A stretch of DNA of 64,000 bases from an uncultured Lachnospiraceae bacterium (GCA_910588955.1 CAJURQ010000012.1:1-64000), one strand, 5' to 3'; positions 7,326-16,181 are shown, counted from the first letter of the stretch. The notes: generated by a model not told the origin, from the sequence alone. Made by a program: numbers and translations.

Positions 7326-9761
7326 TTATCCCATTGTGACAACTACGTCATATTCTGTCTTACCTTTTTCGTAAGGCACGATGCACCCTTCGACAGATTT
7401 CCCGTCCACAGTGAGAGACTTTACGCCTTTCTCCACATTGTCGGGATTCATGACTTTGATGTTGTAAGTGCCCTCACGGAACTTGCGGGTCAGGGTAAAA
7501 CTGCCGAAGTCTTTGGGCACACAGGGATCGATGCTGAGCCCCTTGTGGGTAGGGTATACGCCGAGAATGTGCTGGGACACGTTCACGAAAGTCCATGCCG
7601 CCGTGCCGGTCAGCCAGCTGTTCTTCGCCTCGCCGGGAATGTATGCATCCGCGCCGGCAACCATCTGGGAGTAAACATAAGGTTCCGTGCGGTGAATCTC
7701 GCTGATCTCCTCCACATAGGCAGGGCAGGTCTTCCGGTAGATCTCAAAAGCCCTGTCGCCGCGCCCGATGACGGTTTCCGCGATAGAAACCCACGGGTTG
7801 TTATGGCAGAAGATACCTGCATTCTCCTTGTACCCGGGCGGATAGGAGGAGATTTCCCCCAGCTCCAGATGATAATTGGTGTAGGCTGGCTGTAAAATCA
7901 TCACGCCGTACTTGGTGTCCAGTTTTTCTTTTACGGAGTCGAGCGCCTTCTCGGCAAGCCCCTCCTTTACGCCGATGCCGGCAAGCGGACAGAAACCGTT
8001 GGATTCGATATAAATCTGTCCCTCGTCGCACTCCTTAGAACCGATCTTTTTGCCGTAGGCGTCGTAAGCGCGGACGAACCAGTCGCCGTCCCAGCCGTCC
8101 TTCAAAACGGCGTCATACATTTTCTGCACTTCAGCGCGGGCGTAGTCAGCTTCCGCCTGATTTCCCATAAGCTCGCATAACTGTGCGTACTCTTCGCCGT
8201 ACTTGACGAACATGCCCGCGATAAACACGGATTCTGCCACAGGTCCCTCGGAGGGTCCGAAGGTCTGGAAGGATTCGCCCGGATGCTCGGAGAAGCAGTT
8301 TAGGTTCAGGCAGTCGTTCCAGTCGGCGCGCCCGATCAGCGGCAGATTGTGGGGACCTTTGTGGGTCACAATATAGTCGAAAGATCGTTTCAGGTGCTCC
8401 AGCAGAGGTTTTGCGAGAGACTCGTCGTTGTCGAAGGGGACCTGTTCTGTTAAAATGGAGGTGTCCCCGGTCTCGCGCACGTAGGCGGAGGTGCCGGCGA
8501 TCAGCCAGAGCGGGTCATCGTTAAAGCCGCTGCCGATATCCGAGTTGCCTTTCTTGGTGAGAGGCTGGTACTGGTGGTAAGCGCTGCCGTCCTCAAACTG
8601 GGTGGAGGCGATATCGATAATGCGCTGCCTTGCGCGGTCCGGAATCAGATGCACGAAGCCGAGCAGGTCCTGACAGGAATCGCGGAAACCCATGCCGCGC
8701 CCGATGCCGGATTCATAGTAGGATGCGGAGCGGGACATATTAAAGGTCACCATACACTGATACTGGTTCCAGATGTTGACCATGCGGTCTACCTTGTCGT
8801 TGGAAGATTTCACGGTGTACTTGGATAACAGTTCGTTCCAGTACGCGTTCAGCGCGGCGAAGGCATTCTCCACATCCGCGTCGGTCTGGTATTTGGCAAG
8901 CATTGCCTCGGCGGTTTTTTTGTTGATAACGCCGGGGGATTCCCACTTCTGGTCCTCGGGATTCTCTATGTAGCCGAGGACGAACACGAAGGTTTTGCTC
9001 TCACCGGGTTTTAAGGTCAGGTTGAGCTGGTGGGATGCGATCGGTGACCAGCCGTGCGCCACGGAGTTCGCGGCAAGTCCCTTTTCCACGACCTCGGGAT
9101 TCGCGGCGCCGCGGTATGCGCCTAAGAATGCGTCGCGGCTCGTGTCGAAGCCGTCCACGGGAGCATTCACGGAATACACTGCATAGTGGTTTCTGCGCTC
9201 GCGGTACTCTGTTTTGTGATAAATCGTAGAACCGACTACTTCCACTTCGCCGGTGCTTAGGTTGCGCTGAAAGTTGCGGGAATCGTCATCCGCGTTCCAG
9301 AGGCACCATTCCACATAGGAGAAGAGGGATACGGTCTTTTCGCTGTCGCTTAGGTTGGTCAGCTTCACCTGACTGATCTCGCAGTTGTCATCCATGGGGA
9401 TGAAGGTGAGGACGGACGCCTCCAGTTTGTTTTTCGCGCCCGTAAAACGGCTGTAGCCGATGCCGTGGCGGCACTCGTAGCTGTCAAGCTCTGTCTGGGT
9501 CGGTTTCCAGCCGGGATTCCAGACAGTCTCTCCCTCCTTGATATAGAAGTATTTGCCGTTGATGTCGCCCGGAACGTTGTTGTAGCGGTAGCGCGTCATG
9601 CGGAGAAGCTTCGCGTCCTTGTAGAAGGTGTAACCGCCGCATGTGTTGGAGATCAGGGTAAAAAACTCCTTGCAGCCAAGGTAGTTGATCCAAGGTAAGG
9701 GGGTTTGGGGTGTGGTGATGACATACTCGCGGTTTTCGTCATCGAAATAACCAAATTTCAT
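7326..9761 (-). CDS. cbpA: Cellobiose phosphorylase (GH94)
   Basis: 811-residue GH94 enzyme. It performs reversible phosphorolysis of cellobiose to glucose 1-phosphate and glucose in the cytoplasm, saving ATP. The N-terminus, MKFGYFDDENREYVITTPQT then PWINYLG, is the hallmark of this subfamily. The catalytic acid lies in GRADWNDCLNL at about residue 480. GMGFRDSCQDLLGF near 355 and the C-terminal GTAAWTFVNVSQHILG are also conserved. Length equals characterised cellobiose phosphorylases; cellodextrin phosphorylases are longer. A LacI regulator is divergent at 10042 with operator-like palindromes between them. No sugar transporter is adjacent. Confidence 0.93.
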   Translation of the reverse strand: MKFGYFDDENREYVITTPQTPLPWINYLGCKEFFTLISNTCGGYTFYKDAKLLRMTRYRYNNVPGDINGKYFYIKEGETVWNPGWKPTQTELDSYECRHGIGYSRFTGAKNKLEASVLTFIPMDDNCEISQVKLTNLSDSEKTVSLFSYVEWCLWNADDDSRNFQRNLSTGEVEVVGSTIYHKTEYRERRNHYAVYSVNAPVDGFDTSRDAFLGAYRGAANPEVVEKGLAANSVAHGWSPIASHQLNLTLKPGESKTFVFVLGYIENPEDQKWESPGVINKKTAEAMLAKYQTDADVENAFAALNAYWNELLSKYTVKSSNDKVDRMVNIWNQYQCMVTFNMSRSASYYESGIGRGMGFRDSCQDLLGFVHLIPDRARQRIIDIASTQFEDGSAYHQYQPLTKKGNSDIGSGFNDDPLWLIAGTSAYVRETGDTSILTEQVPFDNDESLAKPLLEHLKRSFDYIVTHKGPHNLPLIGRADWNDCLNLNCFSEHPGESFQTFGPSEGPVAESVFIAGMFVKYGEEYAQLCELMGNQAEADYARAEVQKMYDAVLKDGWDGDWFVRAYDAYGKKIGSKECDEGQIYIESNGFCPLAGIGVKEGLAEKALDSVKEKLDTKYGVMILQPAYTNYHLELGEISSYPPGYKENAGIFCHNNPWVSIAETVIGRGDRAFEIYRKTCPAYVEEISEIHRTEPYVYSQMVAGADAYIPGEAKNSWLTGTAAWTFVNVSQHILGVYPTHKGLSIDPCVPKDFGSFTLTRKFREGTYNIKVMNPDNVEKGVKSLTVDGKSVEGCIVPYEKGKTEYDVVVTMG

Positions 9762-10041
9762 AAATCCATTCTCCTTTTCGTGTGATAGGTGTCAAGTTCC
9801 ATATAAATGCCCTAAAATGGAGCGGGGTAAACGTTTAAGTAAACCCGTCTCCGCTCGGTTAAACAAATTATACAGAAGAAATGAAAAAAATGCAATAACT
9901 ATATATTTATTATGAATAATCAATAACTTTCAAAAGGCATTGCATTGGAAAGCATTGTATTGTACAATGAAGATGCGAAAACGATTAAGCGATATGAGAC
10001 ACATGCGGAAGTGATTCTGTGGGGGTAGAGAGGGTTAATAT
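9762..10041. promoter_or_regulatory. Divergent cbpA/LacI control region
   Basis: 280-bp AT-rich gap. The perfect palindrome TAAACGTTTA at 9828-9837 is a LacI-type operator with a central CG. A second, weaker half-matching site, AAAACGATTAAG, lies at 9978-9989 close to the lacI start. Both fit autoregulation plus repression of the phosphorylase gene until sugar is present. Confidence 0.6.
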
Positions 10042-11058
10042 ATGGTATCTATGAAAGATATTTCGGCGGTGTGCGGCGTCTCCGTTGCCACGGTCAGCAA
10101 GGCGCTCAACGACCAGAGCGATATTGGTCAGGAGACGAAAAGACGGATTCGTAAGGTGGCGGAGGAGATGGGATACTTCCCCAATACGGCGGCTAAGATG
10201 CTGAAAACGAACCGCAGCTACAATATAGGGGTTCTGTTTAATCATGAGGATTACAGTGGTCTGACGCACGACTACTATGCCTTTGTGCTGGACAGCCTCA
10301 AAAACACGGTGGAGGAAAAGGGGTACGATATCACTTTTGTGAATACGAGCAAACGCCGTGCGGGGGCGGCGAGTTATTTGGAACATTGCAAATCCCGCGG
10401 TTTTGACGGCGTGGCAATCGTCTGTACGGATTTCTATTCGCCGGAGATCTCGCAGCTTGTGCGTGGCGGTATTCCTATCGTCACGTTAGACCATCTTTTT
10501 AATAATGTCTGTGCGGTTATGTCCAACAATGTGCAGGGAATGCATGATCTTCTTACTTATATTTACGAAAAAGGACATCAGAGGGTGGCATATATCCACG
10601 GGGCGGATTCCGCCGTTACCCAGAGCAGGCTGTCTTCCTTTTATCGGACGGCGGCGCAGCTTGGGCTGACGATACCGGATGAGTATATCCGCATGTCGCC
10701 CTACCGCGACACCAAGGGAGCGTACGCGGAGACGGTGAAGCTGCTTGAACTGAGAGAACCGCCCACCTGCATTTTATATCCTGACGATTTTTCGGCGTTC
10801 GGAGGCTATAACGCGATTCAGGAGCGGGGAATGCGGATTCCCGATGACATTTCGATCGCGGGCTACGACGGCATCCGCATTGCAAGGCATATCGAGCCGA
10901 CGCTGACCACGCTGCGGCAGGACACGGAGGAGCTGGGGAGGCAGGTGGGAGAGAAACTGCTCAGCCTGATCGAACATCCCAAAACCACGCTGATCGAGAC
11001 AATTGTTGTGGAGGGACATGTATTTGAGGGAAACTCCGTCACCAACGTGAAAAAATAA
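10042..11058 (+). CDS. LacI family transcriptional regulator (GH94-linked)
   Basis: 338 residues. The helix-turn-helix is at 4-24 (MKDISAVCGVSVATVSKALN) with the hinge helix near 47-57. The periplasmic-binding-protein-like effector domain spans about 60-330, including the usual PDDISIAGYDGIRIAR near 268-283. It is divergently placed to the cellobiose phosphorylase gene and is presumably its sugar-responsive repressor. AGAGAGGG precedes the ATG. The effector, cellobiose or glucose, is inferred from context only. Confidence 0.9.
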   Translation: MVSMKDISAVCGVSVATVSKALNDQSDIGQETKRRIRKVAEEMGYFPNTAAKMLKTNRSYNIGVLFNHEDYSGLTHDYYAFVLDSLKNTVEEKGYDITFVNTSKRRAGAASYLEHCKSRGFDGVAIVCTDFYSPEISQLVRGGIPIVTLDHLFNNVCAVMSNNVQGMHDLLTYIYEKGHQRVAYIHGADSAVTQSRLSSFYRTAAQLGLTIPDEYIRMSPYRDTKGAYAETVKLLELREPPTCILYPDDFSAFGGYNAIQERGMRIPDDISIAGYDGIRIARHIEPTLTTLRQDTEELGRQVGEKLLSLIEHPKTTLIETIVVEGHVFEGNSVTNVKK

Positions 11059-11082
11059 GGAAGAATCAGGGAAGGAAAAATC

Positions 11083-11475
11083 ATGTCGGTATCGATTTTA
11101 TTTGACCAGAGCAGATTAAAGGCATATGATGGTCTTATGAGGCTGTGCGAGTTTGCCGGGAAGCCGGAGGAGTGGCAGCAGGCGTTGTGGAGCGAGCTTT
11201 TGATGAATCAAGGGTTGTACGACGCGTTTGTCTACTATCTGGAGAACCACGGACTGCCGGACGAGCCGAAGTGCGGGGCATATTCCCTGACGGACTGTTA
11301 TGTGTGGCAGACCAGGCAGGATAATCTGCGCATGGACACAGGGAAGAATACCGCGAGCTGCAATAAAGAGGACATGGTGCTCAAATCCTTTATGATGATG
11401 GCGGACATGCAGAGGAACCCGGAAGAGTACGCGAAAAAGCTGGGCGACTGGAAAGGCATGGATCAGACTATGTGA
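11083..11475 (+). CDS. Unknown protein, Lachnospiraceae type
   Basis: 130 residues with no family I can name. It looks like a small helical soluble protein, with a Trp-rich part near residues 25-35 (EEWQQALWSELL), a CGAYSLTDCYVWQ motif near 65-77, and a helical end rich in Met. GAAGGAAAAATC precedes the ATG. It follows the LacI gene by 24 bp and may be cotranscribed with it. No catalytic motif is evident. Confidence 0.65.
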   Translation: MSVSILFDQSRLKAYDGLMRLCEFAGKPEEWQQALWSELLMNQGLYDAFVYYLENHGLPDEPKCGAYSLTDCYVWQTRQDNLRMDTGKNTASCNKEDMVLKSFMMMADMQRNPEEYAKKLGDWKGMDQTM

Positions 11476-11513
11476 AGGGCAATGGGACGAAACAGAGGAA
11501 AAAGGAAGGAAGT

Positions 11514-11960
11514 ATGGAGCGGACGGAATTTATCGACAAGCTGCAGAGGGCGCTTGCGGGCGGTGTGAACAGTTCCCGGGTAGCGGAGAATGTGCAGTAT
11601 TACCGGGAATATATCGATGTGGAGATCAGAAAGGGAAGAAGCGAGGCGGAGGTGCTTGACAGTCTCGGAGATCCAAGGCTTCTGGCGAAGAGCATTATTG
11701 AGGCGAACAAGCGTGCCGGTGTCAGCGAGGGAACGAACCGGACGTACGATGAGGAGACCGAGGAAAAAAGCGGCGGAGAGTGGGGGAAGACGGTGAAACA
11801 AAATGTCATGCGCGCTCCCGGCTGGCTGATCGCGCTGATTGTGATTGTAATATTTCTTTTGATTATCGGCGTGGTCTTTTCTGTGATTTCTTTTTTGGCG
11901 CCGATCATCATTCCGGTGTTGGTGGTGATACTTGTGGTGAACTATTTTAAAAGCCGGTAA
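11514..11960 (+). CDS. DUF1700/HAAS-domain membrane protein
   Basis: 148 residues from the ATG at 11514 (GGAAGGAAGT upstream). Residues 1-60 form the helical DUF1700/HAAS pattern: FIDKLQRAL, then ENVQYYREYIDVEI, then LGDPRLLAKSII. Two hydrophobic segments follow at about 102-124 and 126-143. Family members act with PadR regulators on membrane-stress responses, but no PadR gene is adjacent here, so its role is open. It ends at the terminator near 12029. Confidence 0.8.
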   Translation: MERTEFIDKLQRALAGGVNSSRVAENVQYYREYIDVEIRKGRSEAEVLDSLGDPRLLAKSIIEANKRAGVSEGTNRTYDEETEEKSGGEWGKTVKQNVMRAPGWLIALIVIVIFLLIIGVVFSVISFLAPIIIPVLVVILVVNYFKSR

Positions 11961-12028
11961 CATGACAACAGGCCATCTATCGAATAGACGACCTGTTGAG
12001 GGGAGTATAAATAATTAATATAAGGGTC

Positions 12029-12068
12029 TGTAGGCGGAGAATGAAGGGGTATCTCCGTCTACATTTTT
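12029..12068 (+). terminator. Intrinsic terminator after DUF1700 gene
   Basis: 12-bp stem TGTAGGCGGAGA/TCTCCGTCTACA with one G-T pair, then a run of five T. A weaker hairpin, CAACAGG/CCTGTTG, precedes it at about 11965-11998. Confidence 0.85.
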
Positions 12069-12105
12069 ATTATAGTACTTTTTGTAAAAAATGCAAGGAA
12101 AAAAT

Positions 12106-12160
12106 AGTACCAAAGTACCAACTATAGTTTTGGTGCTTTTTAATAAAAAAATGGTACTAA
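12106..12160 (+). promoter_or_regulatory. AGTACCAA repeats with terminator-like hairpin
   Basis: Leader region of the 12244 micro-gene. TAGTACC, AAGTACC and the inverse GGTACTA occur within 55 bp. The piece AAGTACCAA pairs with TTGGTGCTT followed by T5. It could be an attenuator or an operator; nothing known matches. Confidence 0.35.
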
Positions 12161-12243
12161 AGACCTATAAGTTGGCTGAATAACTTGGTTCGGAATCTCT
12201 CATACTATTTTTGTAACACGAAACCAATCAGGAGGTATGGAAG

Positions 12244-12393
12244 ATGTCTAAGAATGATTTTAACCAGAACAGCCAGCAGAATGAGAAGCAGCAGGACAAG
12301 AACAGCCAGAACAACTCTAAGAACAGCACAAACAACAGCAGCAAGAACAGTTCCGGCAGCAACTCTAACAACAGCAGCAAGGACAACTACTAA
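12244..12393 (+). CDS. Asn/Ser-rich 49-residue micro-protein
   Basis: ATG at 12244 with a perfect AGGAGG 8 bp upstream, stop at 12391-12393, and a strong terminator 17 bp later. The transcription-translation signals are better than for most neighbours. The protein is almost wholly Asn, Ser, Gln and Lys (start MSKNDFNQNSQQNEKQQ), with no hydrophobic segment or Cys, so it is certainly disordered. No function can be assigned. The composition recalls small spore or surface-associated low-complexity proteins, but that is a guess. Confidence 0.7.
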   Translation: MSKNDFNQNSQQNEKQQDKNSQNNSKNSTNNSSKNSSGSNSNNSSKDNY

Positions 12394-12409
12394 GAAGGAT
12401 CGGATTTGA

Positions 12410-12433
12410 GGGGACGCATCGGGCGTCCCCTTT
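12410..12433 (+). terminator. Intrinsic terminator after micro-protein
   Basis: 8-bp GC stem GGGGACGC/GCGTCCCC followed by TTTCT. Confidence 0.8.
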
Positions 12434-12436
12434 CTC

Positions 12437-12568
12437 CGCGTATAAGCAGAGTCGGAAGACGGCAAAGACAGGATGCATGCTTGCATGTAAGACTGTCTGT
12501 GACGGCTTACGACGAGCAACGCGAACGAGAAATGCGAAGCATTTCGAGTCTGCTTATGCGTTGTCAGT
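12437..12568 (+). repeat. Structured intergenic repeat (family A/C relative)
   Basis: Closing stem ATAAGCAGAGTC with GAGTCTGCTTAT (one mismatch). Internal pairs are GACAG/CTGTC around GCATGC-TT-GCATG, and GAAATGC-GAA-GCATTTC. The 3' half (GCGAACGAG, then hairpin, then TTTCGAGT) matches the family A copies at 6150 and 37857. The outer 13-mer matches 2954-2966 and 52889-52901. Function unknown. Confidence 0.6.
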
Positions 12569-12622
12569 GTCAGAAATGAAAACTCAGTTGACAGGCATTA
12601 TCATACAGCATAAAATGTACCT

Positions 12623-13771
12623 ATGGAAAAATTAGAATATATTGTGCCCTGCCATTTTGGGCTGGAGGCAGTTTTAAAAAGAGAAATCGCGGATCTCGGT
12701 TTGGAGATTACCGGCGTGGAGGACGGCAGAGTCACCTTTGCCGGAGACATGCTGGCGCTTTGCCGTGCCAATATTTTCCTGCGCAGCGCGCAGCGGGTGC
12801 TGATTAAGATAGGAAGTTTTCACGCGGAAACCTTTGAGGAACTTTTTCAGAGGACGAAGGCGCTGCCGTGGGAAGCGTATATTCCCAAGGACGGAAAATT
12901 CTGGGTGGCGAAAGCGGCGAGCGTGAAGAGCAAGCTGTTTAGCCCTTCCGATATTCAGTCGATTATGAAGAAGGCGATGGTAGAGCGCATGAAGAGCGTT
13001 TACCATAGAGACTGGTTTGCGGAGAGCGGGGCGGATTATCCCGTCCGGGTCTTTATCAAGAAGGACGAGGTGACGGTGGGACTTGACACCTCGGGCGAAT
13101 CCTTACATAAAAGAGGGTATAGGAAACTGACGGCGAAGGCGCCCATTGCAGAGAATCTGGCGGCGGCTCTTTTGATGCTGACACCGTGGCGGGGAGATCG
13201 CATTCTTGTAGATCCCTTCTGCGGCAGCGGGACGATTCCCATCGAGGCGGCTATGATAGCGGCACATATCGCGCCCGGGAAAAACAGGAATTTTACGGCG
13301 CAGGACTGGACACATGTGTTTCCGGATACACTTTGGGAAAAGGCGCGGGAAGAGGCTTTGTCCATGGAAACGCCGGATGTGGAAACGCAGATTCAGGGCT
13401 ATGATATAGATGAGGAAATGGTGTCTATTGCCAGAGCGAACGCCAGACTTGCAGGGGTGGAACATCTGATCCATTTTCAGCAGCGGGATGTGGCGCAGCT
13501 TTCCCATGCAAAAAAATACGGGTTTATTTTGACGAATCCGCCCTACGGAGAGCGGCTCTCGGAGAAAGAGGCGCTTCACGCCCTGTACCGGACGCTGGGA
13601 GAACGCTACCGGGCGCTGGATTCATGGTCCATGTACGTGATCACTTCCTATGAGCAGGCGGAGAACGCCATCGGCAGGAAGGCAGATAAGAACAGAAAGT
13701 TGTATAACGGTATGATAAAGACCTACTTTTATCAGTATATGGGTCCAAAGCCCACCGGGAGTAAAAGGTAA
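12623..13771 (+). CDS. THUMP-domain class I RNA methyltransferase (RlmL/YpsC type)
   Basis: 382-residue methyltransferase that likely makes N2-methylguanosine in 23S rRNA using S-adenosylmethionine. The THUMP RNA-binding domain covers about 45-150. The Rossmann methyltransferase domain has motif I DPFCGSGTIPIEAA near 196-209 and the catalytic NPPYGERL near 305-312, typical of guanine-N2 enzymes. The N-terminus LEYIVPCHFGLEAVLKREI is the family signature. The exact target base (equivalent of G2445) is inferred from family. The next gene starts 3 bp later. Confidence 0.9.
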   Translation: MEKLEYIVPCHFGLEAVLKREIADLGLEITGVEDGRVTFAGDMLALCRANIFLRSAQRVLIKIGSFHAETFEELFQRTKALPWEAYIPKDGKFWVAKAASVKSKLFSPSDIQSIMKKAMVERMKSVYHRDWFAESGADYPVRVFIKKDEVTVGLDTSGESLHKRGYRKLTAKAPIAENLAAALLMLTPWRGDRILVDPFCGSGTIPIEAAMIAAHIAPGKNRNFTAQDWTHVFPDTLWEKAREEALSMETPDVETQIQGYDIDEEMVSIARANARLAGVEHLIHFQQRDVAQLSHAKKYGFILTNPPYGERLSEKEALHALYRTLGERYRALDSWSMYVITSYEQAENAIGRKADKNRKLYNGMIKTYFYQYMGPKPTGSKR

Positions 13772-13774
13772 GCG

Positions 13775-14845
13775 ATGCAGCAGAACAGTTTGATGAAAAG
13801 TACATTGTTATATTGCGTTTTGTTTGTAGCGGCGGCTATGAGCGTCATGCTTTACTATGCGGCGACTAAAACCGTGGGAGTGGCGGATCTGGCGCAGGAC
13901 GAAGTAGTGCGCCCGTCCGCGCAGAAAACGGAGAGCGAGGCGGCTGTCCCCACGGAGGAGAACGAGATTGCCATAAACAGAGCCGAGATGAGCACCAATT
14001 ATTTCTGCATCCCCATGCCCGAGAAGGTGAAGGCGGAGGAAGTGGTTTTGGAAAACCATTATATGGATAAGGAGCTTTGGGTGAGCATCAGCGCGGAGAA
14101 GGCGAAGGACTACGAGGCGTTTTTCGAGACAGGAAGTGTCTACGGAAACTGTGACAGCGTGGAGGACGGACGCTTTGAGGCGGAGGAGGACAGAATCTGC
14201 CTGCGCTTTGCGCTGAACGGCGTCTATGAGTACCGCAGTATTTTTGAGGACCATATTTTGTATGTGGAGTTTGTGCCCTCAAAAGAAATGTATGAGAAGA
14301 TTATCGTGATAGACCCCGCTTACGGGGGAAAGGAGCAGGGCGTTGCCGTGGACGGTATTCTCTCCAAGGATATCACGCTGGATGTCGCGAAGGCGTTGAA
14401 GACCAAGTTTGACCAGAGCGATATAAAAGTGTACTATACGAGAATGGACGACAGCAATCCGGCGGTGGAGGACAGGGTGGAACTGGCGGCGGCGACAAAG
14501 GCGGATATGCTGATCCGCATTGAGGTGAGCGGCGACGAGAACAGTAAGCTCTATGGTACGTCGGCGGTTTATAACAGCCAGTATTTTATTCCCGGATTCG
14601 GCAATGTGGAACTTGCGGATCTTCTCGAACGGGAGGTAGTCACGTCAATCAGCGGCAAGGCGTGCGGTCTGGTCGAGTCGTCGGAGGAGGATCAGGTCGT
14701 GAACAGCGCCACAGTTCCCACGGCGGCGATCCGTGTGGGGTATCTGACGAACAGTCAGGAGGCGATTCTGCTGCAGCGCGAGGATTATATCAAGAGGATA
14801 GCGGAAGGCATCTACAATGCGGTGATAAAAGCCTATTCCGCATAG
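13775..14845 (+). CDS. Membrane-anchored amidase_3-like protein, catalytically degenerate
   Basis: 356 residues. A signal anchor lies at about 7-27 (STLLYCVLFVAAAMSVMLYYA), followed by a linker and, from residue about 175, an N-acetylmuramoyl-L-alanine amidase fold. The usual zinc ligands are missing. The family IDPGHGG reads IDPAYGG (His to Tyr), the Glu before KD is Ser, the SLHAN-type motif reads LIRIEVSGD, and the catalytic Glu of the LVE-GF-N motif is replaced in IRVGYLTN. It should not cleave peptidoglycan and may bind it or regulate other amidases. It lies between an RNA methyltransferase and rdgB in a tight operon. Confidence 0.75.
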   Translation: MQQNSLMKSTLLYCVLFVAAAMSVMLYYAATKTVGVADLAQDEVVRPSAQKTESEAAVPTEENEIAINRAEMSTNYFCIPMPEKVKAEEVVLENHYMDKELWVSISAEKAKDYEAFFETGSVYGNCDSVEDGRFEAEEDRICLRFALNGVYEYRSIFEDHILYVEFVPSKEMYEKIIVIDPAYGGKEQGVAVDGILSKDITLDVAKALKTKFDQSDIKVYYTRMDDSNPAVEDRVELAAATKADMLIRIEVSGDENSKLYGTSAVYNSQYFIPGFGNVELADLLEREVVTSISGKACGLVESSEEDQVVNSATVPTAAIRVGYLTNSQEAILLQREDYIKRIAEGIYNAVIKAYSA

Positions 14846-14857
14846 AGGGAGGTTGGC

Positions 14858-15508
14858 GTGAGGATTATATTTGCCACAGGGAACGAAGGAAAAATGCGCG
14901 AAATCCGGGCGATTCTCGGTGATATGGAAATCGAGGTGCGATCCATGAAGGAGGAGGGGCTTGTGCTTGCTATCGAGGAGGATGGGAGCACGTTTGAGGA
15001 GAATGCCCGTATCAAGGCGGATGCGGTGGCAAAAGCCCTCGCCGCGCAGGGAAAGACAGAGGAATGCGTGGTGATGGCGGATGACTCCGGGTTGGAAATT
15101 GATGCTTTAAATAAGGAGCCGGGCGTGTATTCCGCCAGATATCTCGGGGAGGAAACGCCTTTTTCCGAGAAGAGCAAGGACCTGCTCAGACGGCTTAAGG
15201 ATGTGCCGGAGGAGAAGAGAACAGCAAGGTTTGTCTGCGCGATCGCGGCGGTATTCCCCGGCGGGGAAGAGGTTGTCACAGAGGGCGTCGTCGAGGGAAG
15301 GATCGGCTGCGAGCTTCGCGGCGACAACGGTTTTGGCTACGACCCCATCTTTTATCTGCCGGAACACGGACGTACCGCGGCGGAGCTTACGGACGAGGAG
15401 AAGAATCAAATCAGCCATAGAAGCAGGGCTTTGGAACAGATGAAAGGGGAAATGTTAAAGTTCAGTCCAGGACTTTGCACTCGCCGCAAAGTCCGTGAAA
15501 ATATGTAA
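14858..15508 (+). CDS. rdgB: XTP/dITP diphosphatase (RdgB/HAM1)
   Basis: 216 residues. Hydrolyses non-canonical purine triphosphates (dITP, XTP) to monophosphates, cleaning the nucleotide pool. Family motifs are FATGNEGKMREI at 5-16, ADDSGLEIDAL near 73-83, GVYSARY near 89 and NQISHRSRAL near 185-194. Start codon is GTG with GAGGGAGGT upstream. The last 20 residues, basic with a Cys, extend past the usual end. It is 12 bp after the amidase-like gene and shares its operon. Confidence 0.93.
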   Translation: MRIIFATGNEGKMREIRAILGDMEIEVRSMKEEGLVLAIEEDGSTFEENARIKADAVAKALAAQGKTEECVVMADDSGLEIDALNKEPGVYSARYLGEETPFSEKSKDLLRRLKDVPEEKRTARFVCAIAAVFPGGEEVVTEGVVEGRIGCELRGDNGFGYDPIFYLPEHGRTAAELTDEEKNQISHRSRALEQMKGEMLKFSPGLCTRRKVRENM

Positions 15509-15519
15509 TGGTTGACAAG

Positions 15520-15600
15520 AATCCGGTCTCTTTGCCGAAGGCAAAACTGGAATAGACCGGATTCAGTAACTATGAAGCCGCAGGCTGAATAGTTATGAGG
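15520..15600 (+). repeat. Hairpin pair after rdgB
   Basis: Stem GAATCCGGTCT/AGACCGGATTC with an inner CTTTGCC-GAA-GGCAAA hairpin, followed by a weaker AACTAT/ATAGTT pair. There is no T run, so this is not a standard terminator. It resembles in style the other palindromic gap elements of this window. Confidence 0.5.
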
Positions 15601-15628
15601 AACTCAGGAAAAGGGTGTTATAAGCAGC

Positions 15629-16108
15629 ATGAGAGTATTGATTGTGAGCGACAGTCATCGTTATAATGTGAATCTCCTTGCCGTGCTGGAGCGGACAGGA
15701 CCTTACGACATGGTGATACACTGTGGAGACGTGGAGGGGAGTGAGTACACGATCAGCGAGGCGGCGGGGTGTCCCGTGGTGATGGTACAGGGGAACAATG
15801 ACTTTTTTTCCAACCTGCCGAGAGAAGAGGAGTTTATGCTCGGGCGCTACAAGGTGTGGGTGACCCACGGACACCATTACTATATCGCCATGAACACCGA
15901 GACGATCAAGCAGGAGGCGATCAGCCGGGAAGTGGATATCGTCATGTGTGGGCATTCCCACAAGCCGCTGATCGATATCGGAAAGGACGTCACGCTGATT
16001 AATCCCGGCAGTATCAGCTATCCCAGACAGGATAACCGGAAGCCCAGCTACATCATTATGGAGTTGGATCGGGAGGGGGAAGCGCATTACACGTTAAATT
16101 TTGTTTAG
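15629..16108 (+). CDS. YfcE-type metallophosphoesterase
   Basis: 159-residue calcineurin-like phosphoesterase of the YfcE/MJ0936 class, a cytosolic phosphodiesterase. Metal-site motifs are SDSH at 7-10, CGDVEG near 33, GNND near 55, THGHH near 75 and CGHSHKP near 110, all present. The natural substrate is unknown across the family. It is often found after rdgB, as here, suggesting one transcription unit. TATAAGCAGC before the ATG gives only a weak ribosome-binding site. Confidence 0.9.
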   Translation: MRVLIVSDSHRYNVNLLAVLERTGPYDMVIHCGDVEGSEYTISEAAGCPVVMVQGNNDFFSNLPREEEFMLGRYKVWVTHGHHYYIAMNTETIKQEAISREVDIVMCGHSHKPLIDIGKDVTLINPGSISYPRQDNRKPSYIIMELDREGEAHYTLNFV

Positions 16109-16115
16109 AAAGCTG

Positions 16116-16144
16116 TTGACAGAAAAAAAACCGTATTATATAAT
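16116..16144 (+). promoter_or_regulatory. Consensus sigma-A promoter of the tRNA array
   Basis: Perfect TTGACA at 16116-16121 and TATAAT at 16139-16144 with the ideal 17-bp spacer, 38 bp before the first tRNA. Matches stable-RNA promoters. Confidence 0.9.
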
Positions 16145-16181
16145 GGAACATGCGTTGTGAGAAATGGCGTTTGATCCCTTG

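Noticed and set aside
7194..7895. Plus-strand frame opposite the GH94 gene
   Set aside because: Antisense shadow; the terminator hairpin lies inside it and no ribosome-binding site is seen.
12185..12409. Thr/Arg-rich frame in another phase over the micro-protein
   Set aside because: The 12244 frame has the ribosome-binding site and better signals; the other is a by-product of repeated codons.
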